A stretch of DNA of 64,000 nt from JAWLDA01 sp041686855 (GCA_041686855.1 JAWLDA010000011.1:62001-126000), one strand, 5' to 3'. Positions 1 through 9,870 are shown, counted from the stretch's first letter. Notes: generated by a model not told the origin, from the sequence alone. Made by a program: numbers and translations.

Positions 1-165
1 CCCTCGGAAGGGAACGAGTTGTGGAAGACGGTTCCCGTGCGTGTTGTCGATGTCTTGATCGAGGAAGTGTCAGCGGCCTACAACAACCAACAGTCCATGC
101 GAGGCGCGGTCGAGCGCGCCCACGAGCGAGCCGCCCAGATTTTAAGAGATGAGGCTAGAGAGTGA
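1..165 (+). CDS. C-terminal end of a probable extracellular solute-binding protein (partial)
   Basis: The frame starting at base 1 stays open until TGA at 163-165 and encodes about 54 residues rich in Ala, Glu and Arg, ending with the pattern AYNNQQS...AHERAAQIL. Such helical tails are typical of ABC sugar-transporter solute-binding proteins, where the maturation continues with a C-terminal helix; that family assignment is inference from style only. The stop overlaps the possible GTG start of the next gene, so the two are probably co-transcribed. The gene begins outside the window. Confidence 0.5.
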   Translation, partial: PSEGNELWKTVPVRVVDVLIEEVSAAYNNQQSMRGAVERAHERAAQILRDEARE

Positions 166-1214
166 CGATGATGCAACCAGACGGAGCCACCAAAGCTCTC
201 TGCGTCGTCTGTCCCGAACCGGGCAAGGTCGAGCTGACCGAGGTTGAGCTCGACCCCCTCGGCCCCGACCAAGTCCTCGTCGAGGCTGAAATGAGTGTCG
301 TCAGTCCGGGCACCGAGCGCGCCTGGTTTATGAAGGCCCCTGGAGCGCCGGTTCGTTTTCCCTACCGGCCCGGCTACTGCCACGTCGGGCGTGTCCGCGC
401 CGTAGGATCAGAGGTGAGGGGGTTTGAGCCCGGTCACCTCGTCCTCAGTCGGGCGCGACACGCGTCCGCCGTGGTGCTCAAAGCTGATCAACTCATTCAC
501 GTTCCTGACGGTCTTGCGCCGTACAAGGCGGCCTTTGCCCCGTTGGGATTCATCAGCCTCCAAGGCGTGCGCAAAGCCCACATCGAGTTGGGATCGGCGG
601 TAGCCGTCATAGGAGCCGGCGTAATCGGGCTTTTGGCCTTAAAGCTGAGCAAGCTCTCGGGGGCACACCCACTCATCGCCTGTGATCTAAGCGCACACCG
701 CAGAGAGATCGCTCTGCAGTGCGGCGCGACAGACACCGTCTCCCCCGAGGATCTCGTCAAACTAAGCGGTAGAGTCGAAAGGAGCCCCGTTCCTGACTGG
801 GGGTTTGACGCGGTCATTGACGCTACGGGCCATCCGTCGACATTGGATACGGCCATCCGTTCGTCCGCCACTCAAGGGATCGTCGTCTTGCTCGGCAGCA
901 CACGCGGTTTGGCTCAAGACGTAGACCTGTATGAGATCCACCGCCGAGGGATCCACGTGGTCGGGGCGCATGGGCGCAATACCCCTCCGGAGCAATCGTA
1001 CCGCACGATGTGGACAGCCCGAGATAACACGGAGTTGGTACTTCGTCTGATGCGCGACGGCCTCCTCGAGGTGGACGACCTCATCAGTGACGTCATTCTC
1101 CCGTCCGCCGTTCCCGGAGTGTTCGAACGGCTCAAGGAGAACGACGAGAAGCTCCCAGGCTGTGTCATCAATTGGAAATCTGAGGCAAGTGCGTTCCAGC
1201 AACTGACGTCGTAA
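162..1214 (+). CDS. Medium-chain dehydrogenase/reductase lacking the usual catalytic zinc cysteine
   Basis: A 350-residue MDR (zinc alcohol dehydrogenase-like) protein. The N-terminal GroES-like half contains VVSPGTERAW where Zn-dependent family members have a C-G-(S/T)-D catalytic motif, so the catalytic-zinc Cys is absent. The C-terminal Rossmann half has the dinucleotide-binding glycine motif VIGAGVIG near residue 147. It probably oxidises or reduces a sugar or polyol derivative with NAD(P); the substrate is unknown. Start is ambiguous: GTG at 162 overlaps the preceding stop, while tandem ATGs lie at 168 and 171. It shares the 'S(P/A)GTE' signature with the dehydrogenase at 59276, suggesting paralogues in one pathway. 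Confidence 0.8.
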   Translation: MTMMQPDGATKALCVVCPEPGKVELTEVELDPLGPDQVLVEAEMSVVSPGTERAWFMKAPGAPVRFPYRPGYCHVGRVRAVGSEVRGFEPGHLVLSRARHASAVVLKADQLIHVPDGLAPYKAAFAPLGFISLQGVRKAHIELGSAVAVIGAGVIGLLALKLSKLSGAHPLIACDLSAHRREIALQCGATDTVSPEDLVKLSGRVERSPVPDWGFDAVIDATGHPSTLDTAIRSSATQGIVVLLGSTRGLAQDVDLYEIHRRGIHVVGAHGRNTPPEQSYRTMWTARDNTELVLRLMRDGLLEVDDLISDVILPSAVPGVFERLKENDEKLPGCVINWKSEASAFQQLTS

Positions 1215-1255
1215 TATCGAAAATCGATTCAAAACCTCTTTGGAGGTGCCTGTGG

Positions 1256-3277
1256 ATGTCGCTAAACCGCCCGTCCGAATCATCTCGATTGAAGCCGATG
1301 GCCGCCTACGACGGTGGGACTGGAACGTACCGTTCTACCCCTCATCCCCCTGAGATCACAGCAGAAATCGAAAAAGAGCGTCAGGCGTTTGCAAGCCGCC
1401 AGCTCACGCGTCAGGTCGGTCGCTCCACGAAGTGGCAGGCACGTCTGCACAAGGGGTCGACAGATCGGGACCAGGAGGTAAAGGATTGGAACCAGGAAGC
1501 CCAGACACAACGGCATCGGCTCTCGGACGTGCTGGGTCTGCAGGCGACAGATCCCCCGGCTTATCACATTCAAATCAAGATTGAGACGGCAGGGGGGACT
1601 CACTCCGGCACCCAACTCATCCTTCAGAGCGGAATCGCGATTCGTATGCTCAACCCAGCTACGGAACCGGGTGCTCCCATTCGCCTCTTACCCGCCGGAG
1701 CGAGGTTAGAGGACGAGCAACAGACCGACCCGAGTGCATGGGTTGTAGAATTACCCTCCCTGCTCTGGAGCGATGACCGACTGGGGAAGGCGCTCCTCCT
1801 TCGAGGCCGCCCACTTGCAGGTATCGCCTGCGAACAGCTTTATCATGTCGTCACATTCTTAGTCGGCCGTCCACAAAGTGGTGGCGAGCCGCCACACCTC
1901 CTCGGTAACGGTTTCTCTGGTTGGGTAGCGCTCCTGCACACAGCGCTCGATACCCGTATAGGAAGCGTGGCGGCGGCCGTGGACGAAGACTTCCTTGCCG
2001 AATGGCCGAGCTATGCAGCAATCCCTCGATTCAGCCTCGATTTCGACGTTGAGACCCTGGCCCACCTCGTCGCGCCACGTCCATTCCGACTCAACATGGC
2101 CAACGTCACGCATGAATGGCCTGCCGTTGAACGTGCCACAACGGACTGCCAAGACGAGGTGACCACGCGCAGCCTGTATCCACCGGTGAGCGTGCCGTAT
2201 CTTCAAGCCGCCCATACTCTGCTAGGTGTCGAGGGTGATTGCACAGTCGAAGATTCAAGAGGGAGTTTGTCGACACACTCACGGACAGGCCAAAAGGGAT
2301 TACGTCTTAAGAGTGGATCCTATGATCCCCAGGCCAAACGCCTCTTTGAGCGCAAGCGATCACCTGAGCCCAAGCACATCGACCAACTGGCGTCACGTGA
2401 AGAGTGGCGACTTTGGCGGGAAAAGCTGCAAAGCGATTTGACTCAGAGCATTGGCCCCCTTCGTCCGACTCGTCCACCGCTAAGCGTGCGCACTCGTGCT
2501 CTCGCCCCCATAGGTGAGACCCGAGTGGAAGAGATCACATTCAACAGCGAGGAGAACATCCGTCACAGAGGGATTATCCTGACGCCGAGCTGGAAGCCGG
2601 GCCCCTACCCGGTCGTCCTCTGCCTCCCCGGATCGAGTCAGCGCCCCGAGGATCTGATGAATTCTTGGGGCGCCATGGTAGCCGATGCCGGGTACGCTGC
2701 CTGGATTGTGGACGTCAAACCTGCACGCCTAAGACCAAATATATCTCGGGAGATTACTGAAGGCCGCGCCATGGTTTGGAACATGGCGCTCGACTTGATG
2801 GCAGCCGTCGATTGGGTGGAAACCAGGAGCGATCTAGCTAGCGAACGTATTGCCGCGATGGGTGTATCAATCGGTGGTACCCAAGCCTGGATGCTCGCGG
2901 CCCTTGATCAGCGTGTAAAGGTATCGATTCCGGTCGTCGGCGTCACCTCATACGACGCCCTGATTCGGGATACGTTACCCTCGGGGAGATCGTTCCTCAA
3001 CAGTCATTCTTGGTACTATTACTATCCCATTTTGACCCTTGCCGAGCAATACGATTTAGTGGGGCTAATCGCACCGCGTCCCCTGGCGATTCTCGGAATG
3101 AGCGAAGACAATTGCTTTCCGGTGGAGGGAGTGCGAGAGGCCAACCAAAAGGTTGCCTCGCTTTACCGCTTGCTCGAAATGCCCCAAAACTTTCACGAAA
3201 GCATCGCCGAGGGACCACACTCTTTTCCAACGGAGCTGAGACAGAAGGCCCTGGAGTGGCTTGATTGCCACTTATAG
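1256..3277 (+). CDS. Large alpha/beta hydrolase (acetyl-xylan-esterase/dienelactone-hydrolase type)
   Basis: A 673-residue protein whose C-terminal third is an alpha/beta hydrolase. The nucleophile elbow G-V-S-I-G-G places Ser at residue 538, with a candidate acid Asp at about 618 (SEDNCFP) and His at about 655 (GPHSF), in the canonical Ser-Asp-His order. The N-terminal 400 residues have no motif I recognise and may be a second, degenerate hydrolase-like domain. Paired-domain AXE1-like hydrolases of this size deacetylate plant polysaccharides or act on other esters; the substrate is inference. ATG 1256 follows TGGAGGTG. It lies 42 bp downstream of the dehydrogenase and is probably in its operon. 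No signal peptide is evident. Confidence 0.75.
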   Translation: MSLNRPSESSRLKPMAAYDGGTGTYRSTPHPPEITAEIEKERQAFASRQLTRQVGRSTKWQARLHKGSTDRDQEVKDWNQEAQTQRHRLSDVLGLQATDPPAYHIQIKIETAGGTHSGTQLILQSGIAIRMLNPATEPGAPIRLLPAGARLEDEQQTDPSAWVVELPSLLWSDDRLGKALLLRGRPLAGIACEQLYHVVTFLVGRPQSGGEPPHLLGNGFSGWVALLHTALDTRIGSVAAAVDEDFLAEWPSYAAIPRFSLDFDVETLAHLVAPRPFRLNMANVTHEWPAVERATTDCQDEVTTRSLYPPVSVPYLQAAHTLLGVEGDCTVEDSRGSLSTHSRTGQKGLRLKSGSYDPQAKRLFERKRSPEPKHIDQLASREEWRLWREKLQSDLTQSIGPLRPTRPPLSVRTRALAPIGETRVEEITFNSEENIRHRGIILTPSWKPGPYPVVLCLPGSSQRPEDLMNSWGAMVADAGYAAWIVDVKPARLRPNISREITEGRAMVWNMALDLMAAVDWVETRSDLASERIAAMGVSIGGTQAWMLAALDQRVKVSIPVVGVTSYDALIRDTLPSGRSFLNSHSWYYYYPILTLAEQYDLVGLIAPRPLAILGMSEDNCFPVEGVREANQKVASLYRLLEMPQNFHESIAEGPHSFPTELRQKALEWLDCHL

Positions 3278-3287
3278 AGAGGTGAGA

Positions 3288-3317
3288 CCCCCTTTACGGT
3301 TGAGGCTGTAAAGGGGG
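3288..3317. terminator. Hairpin between convergent genes
   Basis: Perfect 10-bp inverted repeat CCCCCTTTAC / GTAAAGGGGG with a 10-nt loop, just after the hydrolase stop and before the convergent small gene. There is no strong T-tract, so it may terminate inefficiently. Confidence 0.6.
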
Positions 3318-3332
3318 GCATTGGGGACAAGG

Positions 3333-3572
3333 TTATTCCTCGGCATTTGTGATCGTGACTGTCATCGCCACTTCTCCGCCCTGCTGCCGTGCGGCTTCAT
3401 AGGCGGCCTTAAGGCACTCCCAAACTCGATCATCATCCGCATCAAACTCGGTGCTTACAGGACCCACTTTGCAGCTGACGCCCATTGATTTCAAGACGTC
3501 AATCGAGCGGTTAATCACTTGATCGGGATCCTGGCTCTCCATCGGAAATAACGACGTTTCGACTCGATTCAC
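3333..3572 (-). CDS. Small thiamine-binding-like protein (MTH1187/YkoF, DUF77 type)
   Basis: About 79 residues. The pattern VETSLFPM...SIDVLKSMGV...VGPVSTEFDAD...AAYEAARQQG...VTITN matches the small ferredoxin-like thiamine-binding/YqgV-type family, which binds the pyrimidine part of thiamine or acts in small-molecule sensing. GTG at 3572 is chosen because AAAGGAGC lies just upstream; a longer frame extends 11 codons further but adds only a basic leader. It is convergent with the hydrolase gene and precedes no recognisable thiamine genes, so its role here is not clear. Confidence 0.7.
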   Translation of the reverse strand: MNRVETSLFPMESQDPDQVINRSIDVLKSMGVSCKVGPVSTEFDADDDRVWECLKAAYEAARQQGGEVAMTVTITNAEE

Positions 3573-3649
3573 ACTGGACCGCTCCTTTTTTCGGCGGTTT
3601 ACCACCGCGCAATGTCAGCGCGCGTAGTCTACTCCAAACCACCCTGTTT

Positions 3650-4654
3650 TTACGTGGCCCAGTAGTTGGTAATTGAGAAGCGGTCGTTACTCCCCTTCTC
3701 CTCTGGCGTAACGAGAAAGACATACTCACCCGGTGAGACTGCGGGCACCGCGCGCAAAAAGACGATTCTTCCGGCTTCCGGCGTTCGGATCTCCTCAAGA
3801 ACCGTGCCGTCAAGATCGAAGACCCTCCCGATAACATCGTTCTCCCGGACGCTCTGTAACACACGAACTGATGGGCGAAAGAGCCCGCTCGTACTAAATG
3901 TAGGCATCAAGTCGATGTTGCCGTTGCCACTGAGGTAGTACGTGGGCGGGGGTGGTAGTGATCGATTAATGATTCCGAGGTGACCCATTACGTTGAGCAC
4001 ACCGTCGGTGTATCTGCGCAAATCTGCTGGTCGAACCCGCATTCCCCCGGGAGCCTCGGCATAGACGGACGGAATCCCCAGCTCCCGTGCATGGGAGAGT
4101 GTCCTCCCGGGCGAGCTAGTAGGGTGCGCCCAGATCACCTGCGCCCCAAAAGCTCGGGCAACCGCCGCCGAACGCCCGCCAAGATCATTCTTTTCGGCAC
4201 AGTATCCGATCAATGTCGGGCTCGTGAGCGCTAAACCGCTGCTGTGTAGATCAATCAGGCAGTCGGCACGTCCAATTAACGCCTCGCCTACATGATAGGC
4301 AATACGTTCCGTAACACTACCGTCCGGCCGCCCCGGAAAGACCCTCGCCATGTTTTTTCCGTCTTCCGGTGTCTCCCGAGTTCGGCCGTGGTAAGCCGGT
4401 ACATTCGTGACGGGAACCGCCACCAGTCTCCCCCGCATTTGGTTCGGCTTTACGCGGCGAAACGCGTCGTGAATCGCAAACATTCCCTCGTACTCGTCGC
4501 CATGGACGCCGGCTAAGACTAAGAGCGTGGGTCCCGGAGACTTTCCTCTGGCCACCAACACCGTCAGTTCCAGATCCGCAGAGCCGTTAGGATCCGGCAC
4601 AGGTAAGTGCAAGACGCCCTTTTCACCCGGTGGTACAGCATTAAGGTCCAACAC
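3650..4654 (-). CDS. Succinylglutamate desuccinylase/aspartoacylase-family (M14-like) deacylase
   Basis: A 334-residue zinc hydrolase. GVHGDEYEG at residues 49-57 gives the His51/Glu54 zinc ligands and the later DLHSS motif (near residue 135) gives the third ligand. A C-terminal beta barrel-like segment (PEAGRIVF...VSPGEYVF) is typical of the AstE/AspA family, which removes acyl groups from amino acids or related amides. The start is GTG 4654 or TTG 4651; GGGAG lies about 10 nt upstream. Its divergent neighbour is an asparagine-synthetase-like enzyme, so the pair could act on amidated or acylated amino-acid substrates; that link is inference. Confidence 0.8.
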   Translation of the reverse strand: MLDLNAVPPGEKGVLHLPVPDPNGSADLELTVLVARGKSPGPTLLVLAGVHGDEYEGMFAIHDAFRRVKPNQMRGRLVAVPVTNVPAYHGRTRETPEDGKNMARVFPGRPDGSVTERIAYHVGEALIGRADCLIDLHSSGLALTSPTLIGYCAEKNDLGGRSAAVARAFGAQVIWAHPTSSPGRTLSHARELGIPSVYAEAPGGMRVRPADLRRYTDGVLNVMGHLGIINRSLPPPPTYYLSGNGNIDLMPTFSTSGLFRPSVRVLQSVRENDVIGRVFDLDGTVLEEIRTPEAGRIVFLRAVPAVSPGEYVFLVTPEEKGSNDRFSITNYWAT

Positions 4655-4908
4655 CTATACATCTCCCGATCTCTAATCACCACTTCACATGCTCGTGAAA
4701 TCCACGGTCAGAACCATACCGATGCAGTGGTTACGCTTGCTTCTCAGGCGGGAAATTCCTTCTCAATCCTTCGTCATGGAGCTTGCCACTTGGCCGTCAA
4801 AACAGCATTTTGGCATCGATACTCCAGCGCACGGGCGGGACGAGTTCGGAAAGAAGAGGTCTGGTGGAGTCGACCGAGTATGGCATTATAGTAAGAGGTG
4901 ACTAGAAG

Positions 4909-6456
4909 ATGTGTGGTTTTGCAGTCGTCATTGGTAACCAGGAGAGCGATACGGATCTCCGTGATATGCTCAAATCGCTTCGCCATCGAGGGCCCGACGG
5001 CGAAGGTGTGATTCACGAAGGAGAAAGCTGGCTTGGGCATCGCAGGCTGGCGATCGTGGACCTTGCAGGGGGAAAGCAGCCGATCACCAACGAATCGGGC
5101 GAGCTTCATCTCGTATGTAATGGGGAAATCTACAATCATCGTTCCCTTAGACGCAAATTGCGTGATCACCGTTTCGCCACCGAATCGGACAACGAGGTTA
5201 TCCTCCACTTGGCAGAGGAAGGCGATCTTGACTTTCCCAAAGTTCTCAATGGAATGTACGCCTTCGTCCTTGTGAAAGGCGATTGGGTCTATGCTGCGCG
5301 AGACCCTCTTGGCATCAAACCTCTTTACATTGGTGAGCACAAGGGTGTCTTATACATCGCTTCAGAGATCAAGGCCTTTCCCGATCGCGTCACCGAGTTC
5401 CAAGAGGTGCCCGCAGGCCATTACTTCACTGGGGAGACGGGAATTCAGCCCTTCCTCTCGTTGCGGCCGAGGCTGGAGAGAGCGGAACCTCTCAACGACG
5501 ATCCGGAAACGATCGCGTCCGGTGTACGCGAGCTGCTCACTCAAGCCGTTCGGGACCGCCTAATGGCAGACGTGCCGGTGGGATGCATGCTCAGCGGTGG
5601 GGTCGACAGCAGTTTGGTCGCCGCCATTGCCGCCCGTCACTATCCTGGTCGTCTACAAACCTTCTGCGCCAGTTTTGAGGGAAAAGGCGAGGACCGGGTT
5701 GCTGCGCGGCAAGTTGCCGACTTTATTGGTTCCGAGCACCACGACTTCCAGTTTTCGAAAGACGAGGCTTTGAAGATCCTGCCAAAGGTGATCTATCACC
5801 TCGAGACATTTGAGCCGACGCTCGTCAAATCGAGCACGGCTCAATTCTTAGTCTCCCAGGTTGTGGCAGATCATGTCAAGACCGCTCTTGTCGGCGAAGG
5901 CGCGGATGAATTGTTTGGCGGGTACGACTATTTCAAGGGGATCGCTCGAGCGCAAGGACTCGGCGCTGTGCGCAAAGCACTGGTTGATGAGACGTGTGTA
6001 CTGCAGCGAGCCATTTTGCGACGGGTAGACCGAATGTCGATGGCGCATGGCTTAGAGCTTCGGCCTCCATTCCTTGACCTCCGCTTGGTCGAGTATGCGC
6101 ATCGAATTCCCATCAAGTACCGATTGACCGCAGCCGACGGCTGGGAAAAATGGATCCTGCGTAAAGCCTTTGACGGGTACCTGCCCGAACAGGTATTGTG
6201 GCGGCGCAAGAGTGAGTTTGCCAAGGGTGCCGGCGCGCATCACCCGCTGCAAGAGGCTATTGCGGAACTAGTGACCGACCGGGACTTTGAACGAGCCCGC
6301 CGCGAGGTGCATCCTCCGATCCGATCTAAAGAAGAACTTTACTACTACCGAATTTTTCGAGAGCACTTCGGTGCCGATGCGGCGGTGGAGACAGTCTTCC
6401 GTTATGGATTGGATGATAGTCACCACATCCACAATACCCAAGTTGTCAGCGCATAA
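4909..6456 (+). CDS. asnB: Asparagine synthase-like glutamine amidotransferase (AsnB family)
   Basis: A 515-residue two-domain enzyme. Met-Cys at the N-terminus exposes the catalytic Cys of a class II glutaminase, followed by LRHRGPDG and CNGEIYN motifs. The C-terminal synthetase domain has the ATP-pyrophosphatase loop SGGVDSS beginning at residue 229. In canonical AsnB, glutamine-derived ammonia converts aspartate to asparagine with ATP. The protein is shorter than the 550-630 residue housekeeping forms, so a specialised amide-forming role is possible. ATG 4909 follows AGAGGTGA. It is a single gene with a strong hairpin (6660-6697) downstream. Confidence 0.88.
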   Translation: MCGFAVVIGNQESDTDLRDMLKSLRHRGPDGEGVIHEGESWLGHRRLAIVDLAGGKQPITNESGELHLVCNGEIYNHRSLRRKLRDHRFATESDNEVILHLAEEGDLDFPKVLNGMYAFVLVKGDWVYAARDPLGIKPLYIGEHKGVLYIASEIKAFPDRVTEFQEVPAGHYFTGETGIQPFLSLRPRLERAEPLNDDPETIASGVRELLTQAVRDRLMADVPVGCMLSGGVDSSLVAAIAARHYPGRLQTFCASFEGKGEDRVAARQVADFIGSEHHDFQFSKDEALKILPKVIYHLETFEPTLVKSSTAQFLVSQVVADHVKTALVGEGADELFGGYDYFKGIARAQGLGAVRKALVDETCVLQRAILRRVDRMSMAHGLELRPPFLDLRLVEYAHRIPIKYRLTAADGWEKWILRKAFDGYLPEQVLWRRKSEFAKGAGAHHPLQEAIAELVTDRDFERARREVHPPIRSKEELYYYRIFREHFGADAAVETVFRYGLDDSHHIHNTQVVSA

Positions 6457-6659
6457 GACATAGCAGAATAGCGACGACACTGGTTTTCGAATACTTTACC
6501 TCCTCCGGCGTGGCCCTCTTCGCGAAATGATCGGCCCGCTCAGGAGGAATGTGATACCACAACTCTACAATCTCAATATATCTTGCTGCCCCATCGAACG
6601 AAAGTGCATTTTCCGGACGCTTTCGCTTTCGGCACTTCAGCAGGACTTCGGCAAAACGC

Positions 6660-6697
6660 GTTAACGAGGCCCGCTCGATTGAGCGGGCCTCGTTAAC
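6660..6697. terminator. Strong bidirectional terminator hairpin at the left host/prophage border
   Basis: A 17-bp perfect inverted repeat (6660-6676 and 6681-6697) with a GATT loop and a GC-rich core, sitting 30 bp left of the attachment repeat. It probably was the terminator of the tRNA-Arg gene before the prophage inserted, and can also serve asnB. Confidence 0.8.
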
Positions 6698-6726
6698 GCT
6701 AACCCCGATCATTATGGGGTTTTCAA

Positions 6727-6776
6727 TGGTGCGCGCGAGAAGATTCGAACTCCTGGCCTTCTGATCCGTAGTCAGA
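6727..6776. repeat. Left prophage attachment repeat (copy of tRNA-Arg 3' half)
   Basis: Fifty bases identical to 49119-49168. They correspond on the minus strand to the tRNA-Arg anticodon loop through the encoded CCA end; beyond 6776 the sequence no longer resembles tRNA. This is the distal attachment site left by site-specific integration of the prophage. Confidence 0.95.
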
Positions 6777-6912
6777 AACCGGGCTTCCCCGCATGTACCC
6801 CCCAGGGTCCAAAACCCGATACTTAAAGGATTTACCGAACGAACAGGAACGTGTGTTCCGGATGGTTTTCCCGCTATTCCCCGCACGTCCATGCCCACGC
6901 CATGCCCGCGTT

Positions 6913-7011
6913 TTATCCCCGTTGCCAATACCACTCACCCGACACGATATCCTTATAGACCGTGTCGATCCCGCCCCTTCCGTACTCGAACTCGTAGTAG
7001 ACGCGGCTCAT
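6913..7011 (-). CDS. Possible 32-residue protein in the left end of the prophage
   Basis: An ATG at 7011 opens a short frame with an acidic/aromatic composition (SRVYYEFEYG...GEWYWQRG). There is no convincing ribosome binding site and the flanking 6777-7257 stretch has no other clear gene, so this may be a relic. Apart from it, I see nothing recognisable in 6777-7257 except the terminal attachment repeat. Confidence 0.25.
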   Translation of the reverse strand: MSRVYYEFEYGRGGIDTVYKDIVSGEWYWQRG

Positions 7012-7293
7012 CTTTTCACGCCGCAGTGAGAGGAATGCCCTGGGAGTCGATCGTGATGCGGTTCTGCCGGTGCTGATTGAGACGGAGGGGACGATTGGTG
7101 ACTGGACTTCTTGACTCATATATCCTCATCAATGCCCACGACTGACTCGATATATGAATCCCCCCCAGCTCTCTTTGAAGCCGCTTTGATGTACATGAAC
7201 GCGAACTCAATAGCACGAGGAAGATCAACACTGGTCCCGAAGTGACATTGGTCGGACATGAACGGCTCTTATGTAACTAATGGGGGGATACTT

Positions 7294-9864
7294 ATGAAAG
7301 ATGAACAGAAGCGGGCTATCTGGGAATATCTTAAAAAGGTAGACCCCGAGGGTGAAGTTGTCAGCGTCAATCCCTCAGATGATCTTCGAGGTGGCACAAT
7401 ATCTTTCTCAGACGAGATTAGCCAACACCGAGTCGAGACTCAGCTAAAAGGCGAGAAATGGGTCGAAGCATATATTATCGCCCGCATGACACGTGAACTT
7501 GGCTATCCCGCAAAGTCAATTGAATTACAGAAAGAATATCCAGCGGGGCATCCTGAAACTACAAAGCCACGAATTGATATAGTAGTGCGTGACGACCGCT
7601 CTGACCAATCTAAGACCTTCATGACCATAGAGGCCAAAGACCCCGAGGACTTCGAAAAGAATGTTGAATTGATCGAAGGTCAGTTATTTGGCCTGGGTGA
7701 CCACGAACGCTCCCGAGGCCTAAAGTATATGGTTTACTATACGGTTGACTTCATCGACGGCGACCTCGTCGATAAGTCCATCATTATTGACGCAGATCAA
7801 TTCCCCACCTTTGAGGCATGGGACGAAGAAGGAAGGCCATCATTCGACCAATTACCTGCCGGATATGCGATGGCTCACAAGTCAGTTTTTGTTAACAAAA
7901 ACGATGAAGAACTAGATACGGGCGAGAGGAACCTCAATAAACAAGTATCACGCAATGAGTTCCTTGCACTCAGGAGGGAATTACATAATGTGCTATGGGG
8001 AGGAGGAAGCGCTACTGATAACGACGTGTTTAGCAATCTCGTCAAACTGTTCTTAGCCAAGATTTACGACGAGGAATTCACTCCCGAGGGGCAGCCGTAC
8101 ACTTTTCAGGTGGTTTTTAAGGATGGAAAACCCCAACCTGCGTCCGAAATTGTGGCGAAGCTCAACAGCAAGAGGAAGCTAGTAAACGGACTTTACGAGG
8201 GCATTTTCCGACGTGCCCAAAAGGAATATCTCGAAATGTCAGACGAAGAGATTGAAGCCTCCCAGGGGATTGATACGGAAAAAATCTCGGATAACAAAGT
8301 CGCATATGTTGTTGAACGGTTCCAAGGTATATCGTTGACCGAGAATGAAGACCGGGACGACGGCGACTTGTTGGGTGAGTTCTTCGAAGGTATCGTGCGA
8401 AGTGGGTTTAAGCAATCGAAGGGTCAGTTCTTTACTCATCCCTACATAGTGAAATTCTGCATATACGCTCTTAAGATTGATTTAATGGTGGAAGAGAAAG
8501 TCAGAAGCGACAACACGTTACCCTCGATAGTGGATCCATCGTGCGGTTCGGGAACTTTCCTGATTGAAGCGATGAAGACTGTTACCCGGGTACTACGATC
8601 TCCGGCTCTAGTTAGCTCTGTCCACAAACGAGCGCGACAACTTATCGCCAGCTGGACTCCCCCTCTAAAGGAAAATATCTGGGCTCGTGATTACATTTAC
8701 GGAATTGAGACTAGTCCTGATCTTGCTCTGGCTACTAAAGTCAATATGGTCTTACATGGGGATGGCAACATTAACATCCTCGTAAAAGATGGATTGTTGG
8801 ATTTTTCACGGTACGACATCCAAAAGAAAGTTAGCTCGTTGGCACAGAAGGTAACTAAAAAAGGGTTCCCATATACCTGTCCGGTTAATGAGCAGTTCGA
8901 CGTAATACTTTCTAATCCGCCATTCAGTGTCGATCTCGATACACAAACGAAACGCGGACTCACAACCCGCTTTGAATATGCCAACAAAAGGAACAGCGAA
9001 AACCTCTTCGTTGAACGGTGGTATCAACTCCTAAAGCCCGGTGGACGGCTCGCGGTCGTTCTGCCTGAGGCAGTTTTCGATACGAAGGAGAACGACTACA
9101 TAAGGCTATTCCTGTTCAAGTACTTCCATGTTAAGGCAGTTGTGGCGCTTCCAGAAGTGACTTTTAAACCATGGACGCCAACTCGGACTTCTTTGCTATT
9201 TGCAGCAAAGAAAAACGACAGTGAGGTCCGAGCATATGATCACGCTTGGCGCGAGCAGACCAAAGTGTTCAAAAAGCTGGTAAAGAGTCCGCTTATCAAT
9301 CATGTTGTCACCGGTGACAAACTGATTAGCAGAGTCGGGCGGCTATGTACCTCATACGACATTAGGATTCCACTAGCTCCAACATCAACCGAGACTGTTG
9401 CCAACCTTGCCGGGGTACTAGAACGAATAATGTCTCTCCCGACTTTTGATAAAGAGAATCACTTGGACCGAGCAACTCGATATCATGAGGAGATTAGGGA
9501 CTGGGTGGCAGTTGACATCAATTCGTCATGGCACCTACCAGATGCCGAGCGAGAACTCCGGAAGTTGTTAAAGTCATTTTACGACGAGGGCTACAGTCAA
9601 TCACCATTACAAGATCAAGTCAACCGACACTGGGAGGAAATCGTCCAAATAGTTGGGAGTGACTGGTGGGTATTCACCGAGGTTGCTTCTACGTTTGACG
9701 AGGAGATCTTCTATTACGAAGTGGAGCACGTAGGATACAAACGGACCACCAACAAGGAAAGAGTTACTCCAAATGAGCTGTTTGTACTCAACGAAGATGG
9801 TACCATAGACGTGGACAATACGGGGTCGATTTTGGGGCAGATCCGGGCCAAGGTGGAATACTAG
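7294..9864 (+). CDS. Fused restriction nuclease-N6-adenine methyltransferase (BcgI-like/type IIB-IIG R-M subunit)
   Basis: An 856-residue protein. The N-terminal domain resembles the HsdR N-terminal PD-(D/E)XK nuclease, with D95 in RIDIVV and E113-A-K115 forming the catalytic core. The middle holds an N6-adenine methylase: SAM-binding motif I DPSCGSGTF at residue 414 and catalytic motif IV NPPF at 541-544. The C-terminal about 250 residues are uncharacterised and may contact the S subunit. Nuclease plus methylase in one chain with a separate S protein is the BcgI arrangement. ATG 7294 follows GGGGGGAT; another ATG lies at 7258. The following specificity gene starts 6 bp downstream. Base composition is visibly more A+T-rich than the phage structural genes, suggesting acquired cargo. 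Confidence 0.85.
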   Translation: MKDEQKRAIWEYLKKVDPEGEVVSVNPSDDLRGGTISFSDEISQHRVETQLKGEKWVEAYIIARMTRELGYPAKSIELQKEYPAGHPETTKPRIDIVVRDDRSDQSKTFMTIEAKDPEDFEKNVELIEGQLFGLGDHERSRGLKYMVYYTVDFIDGDLVDKSIIIDADQFPTFEAWDEEGRPSFDQLPAGYAMAHKSVFVNKNDEELDTGERNLNKQVSRNEFLALRRELHNVLWGGGSATDNDVFSNLVKLFLAKIYDEEFTPEGQPYTFQVVFKDGKPQPASEIVAKLNSKRKLVNGLYEGIFRRAQKEYLEMSDEEIEASQGIDTEKISDNKVAYVVERFQGISLTENEDRDDGDLLGEFFEGIVRSGFKQSKGQFFTHPYIVKFCIYALKIDLMVEEKVRSDNTLPSIVDPSCGSGTFLIEAMKTVTRVLRSPALVSSVHKRARQLIASWTPPLKENIWARDYIYGIETSPDLALATKVNMVLHGDGNINILVKDGLLDFSRYDIQKKVSSLAQKVTKKGFPYTCPVNEQFDVILSNPPFSVDLDTQTKRGLTTRFEYANKRNSENLFVERWYQLLKPGGRLAVVLPEAVFDTKENDYIRLFLFKYFHVKAVVALPEVTFKPWTPTRTSLLFAAKKNDSEVRAYDHAWREQTKVFKKLVKSPLINHVVTGDKLISRVGRLCTSYDIRIPLAPTSTETVANLAGVLERIMSLPTFDKENHLDRATRYHEEIRDWVAVDINSSWHLPDAERELRKLLKSFYDEGYSQSPLQDQVNRHWEEIVQIVGSDWWVFTEVASTFDEEIFYYEVEHVGYKRTTNKERVTPNELFVLNEDGTIDVDNTGSILGQIRAKVEY

Positions 9865-9870
9865 AAACCA

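Noticed and set aside
4655..4908. T-box or other riboswitch before asnB
   Set aside because: No T-box motif or conserved aptamer core is visible; only a ribosome binding site.
6777..7257. Further genes at the left prophage end
   Set aside because: Only short, weakly supported frames; one 32-residue candidate is listed at low confidence.
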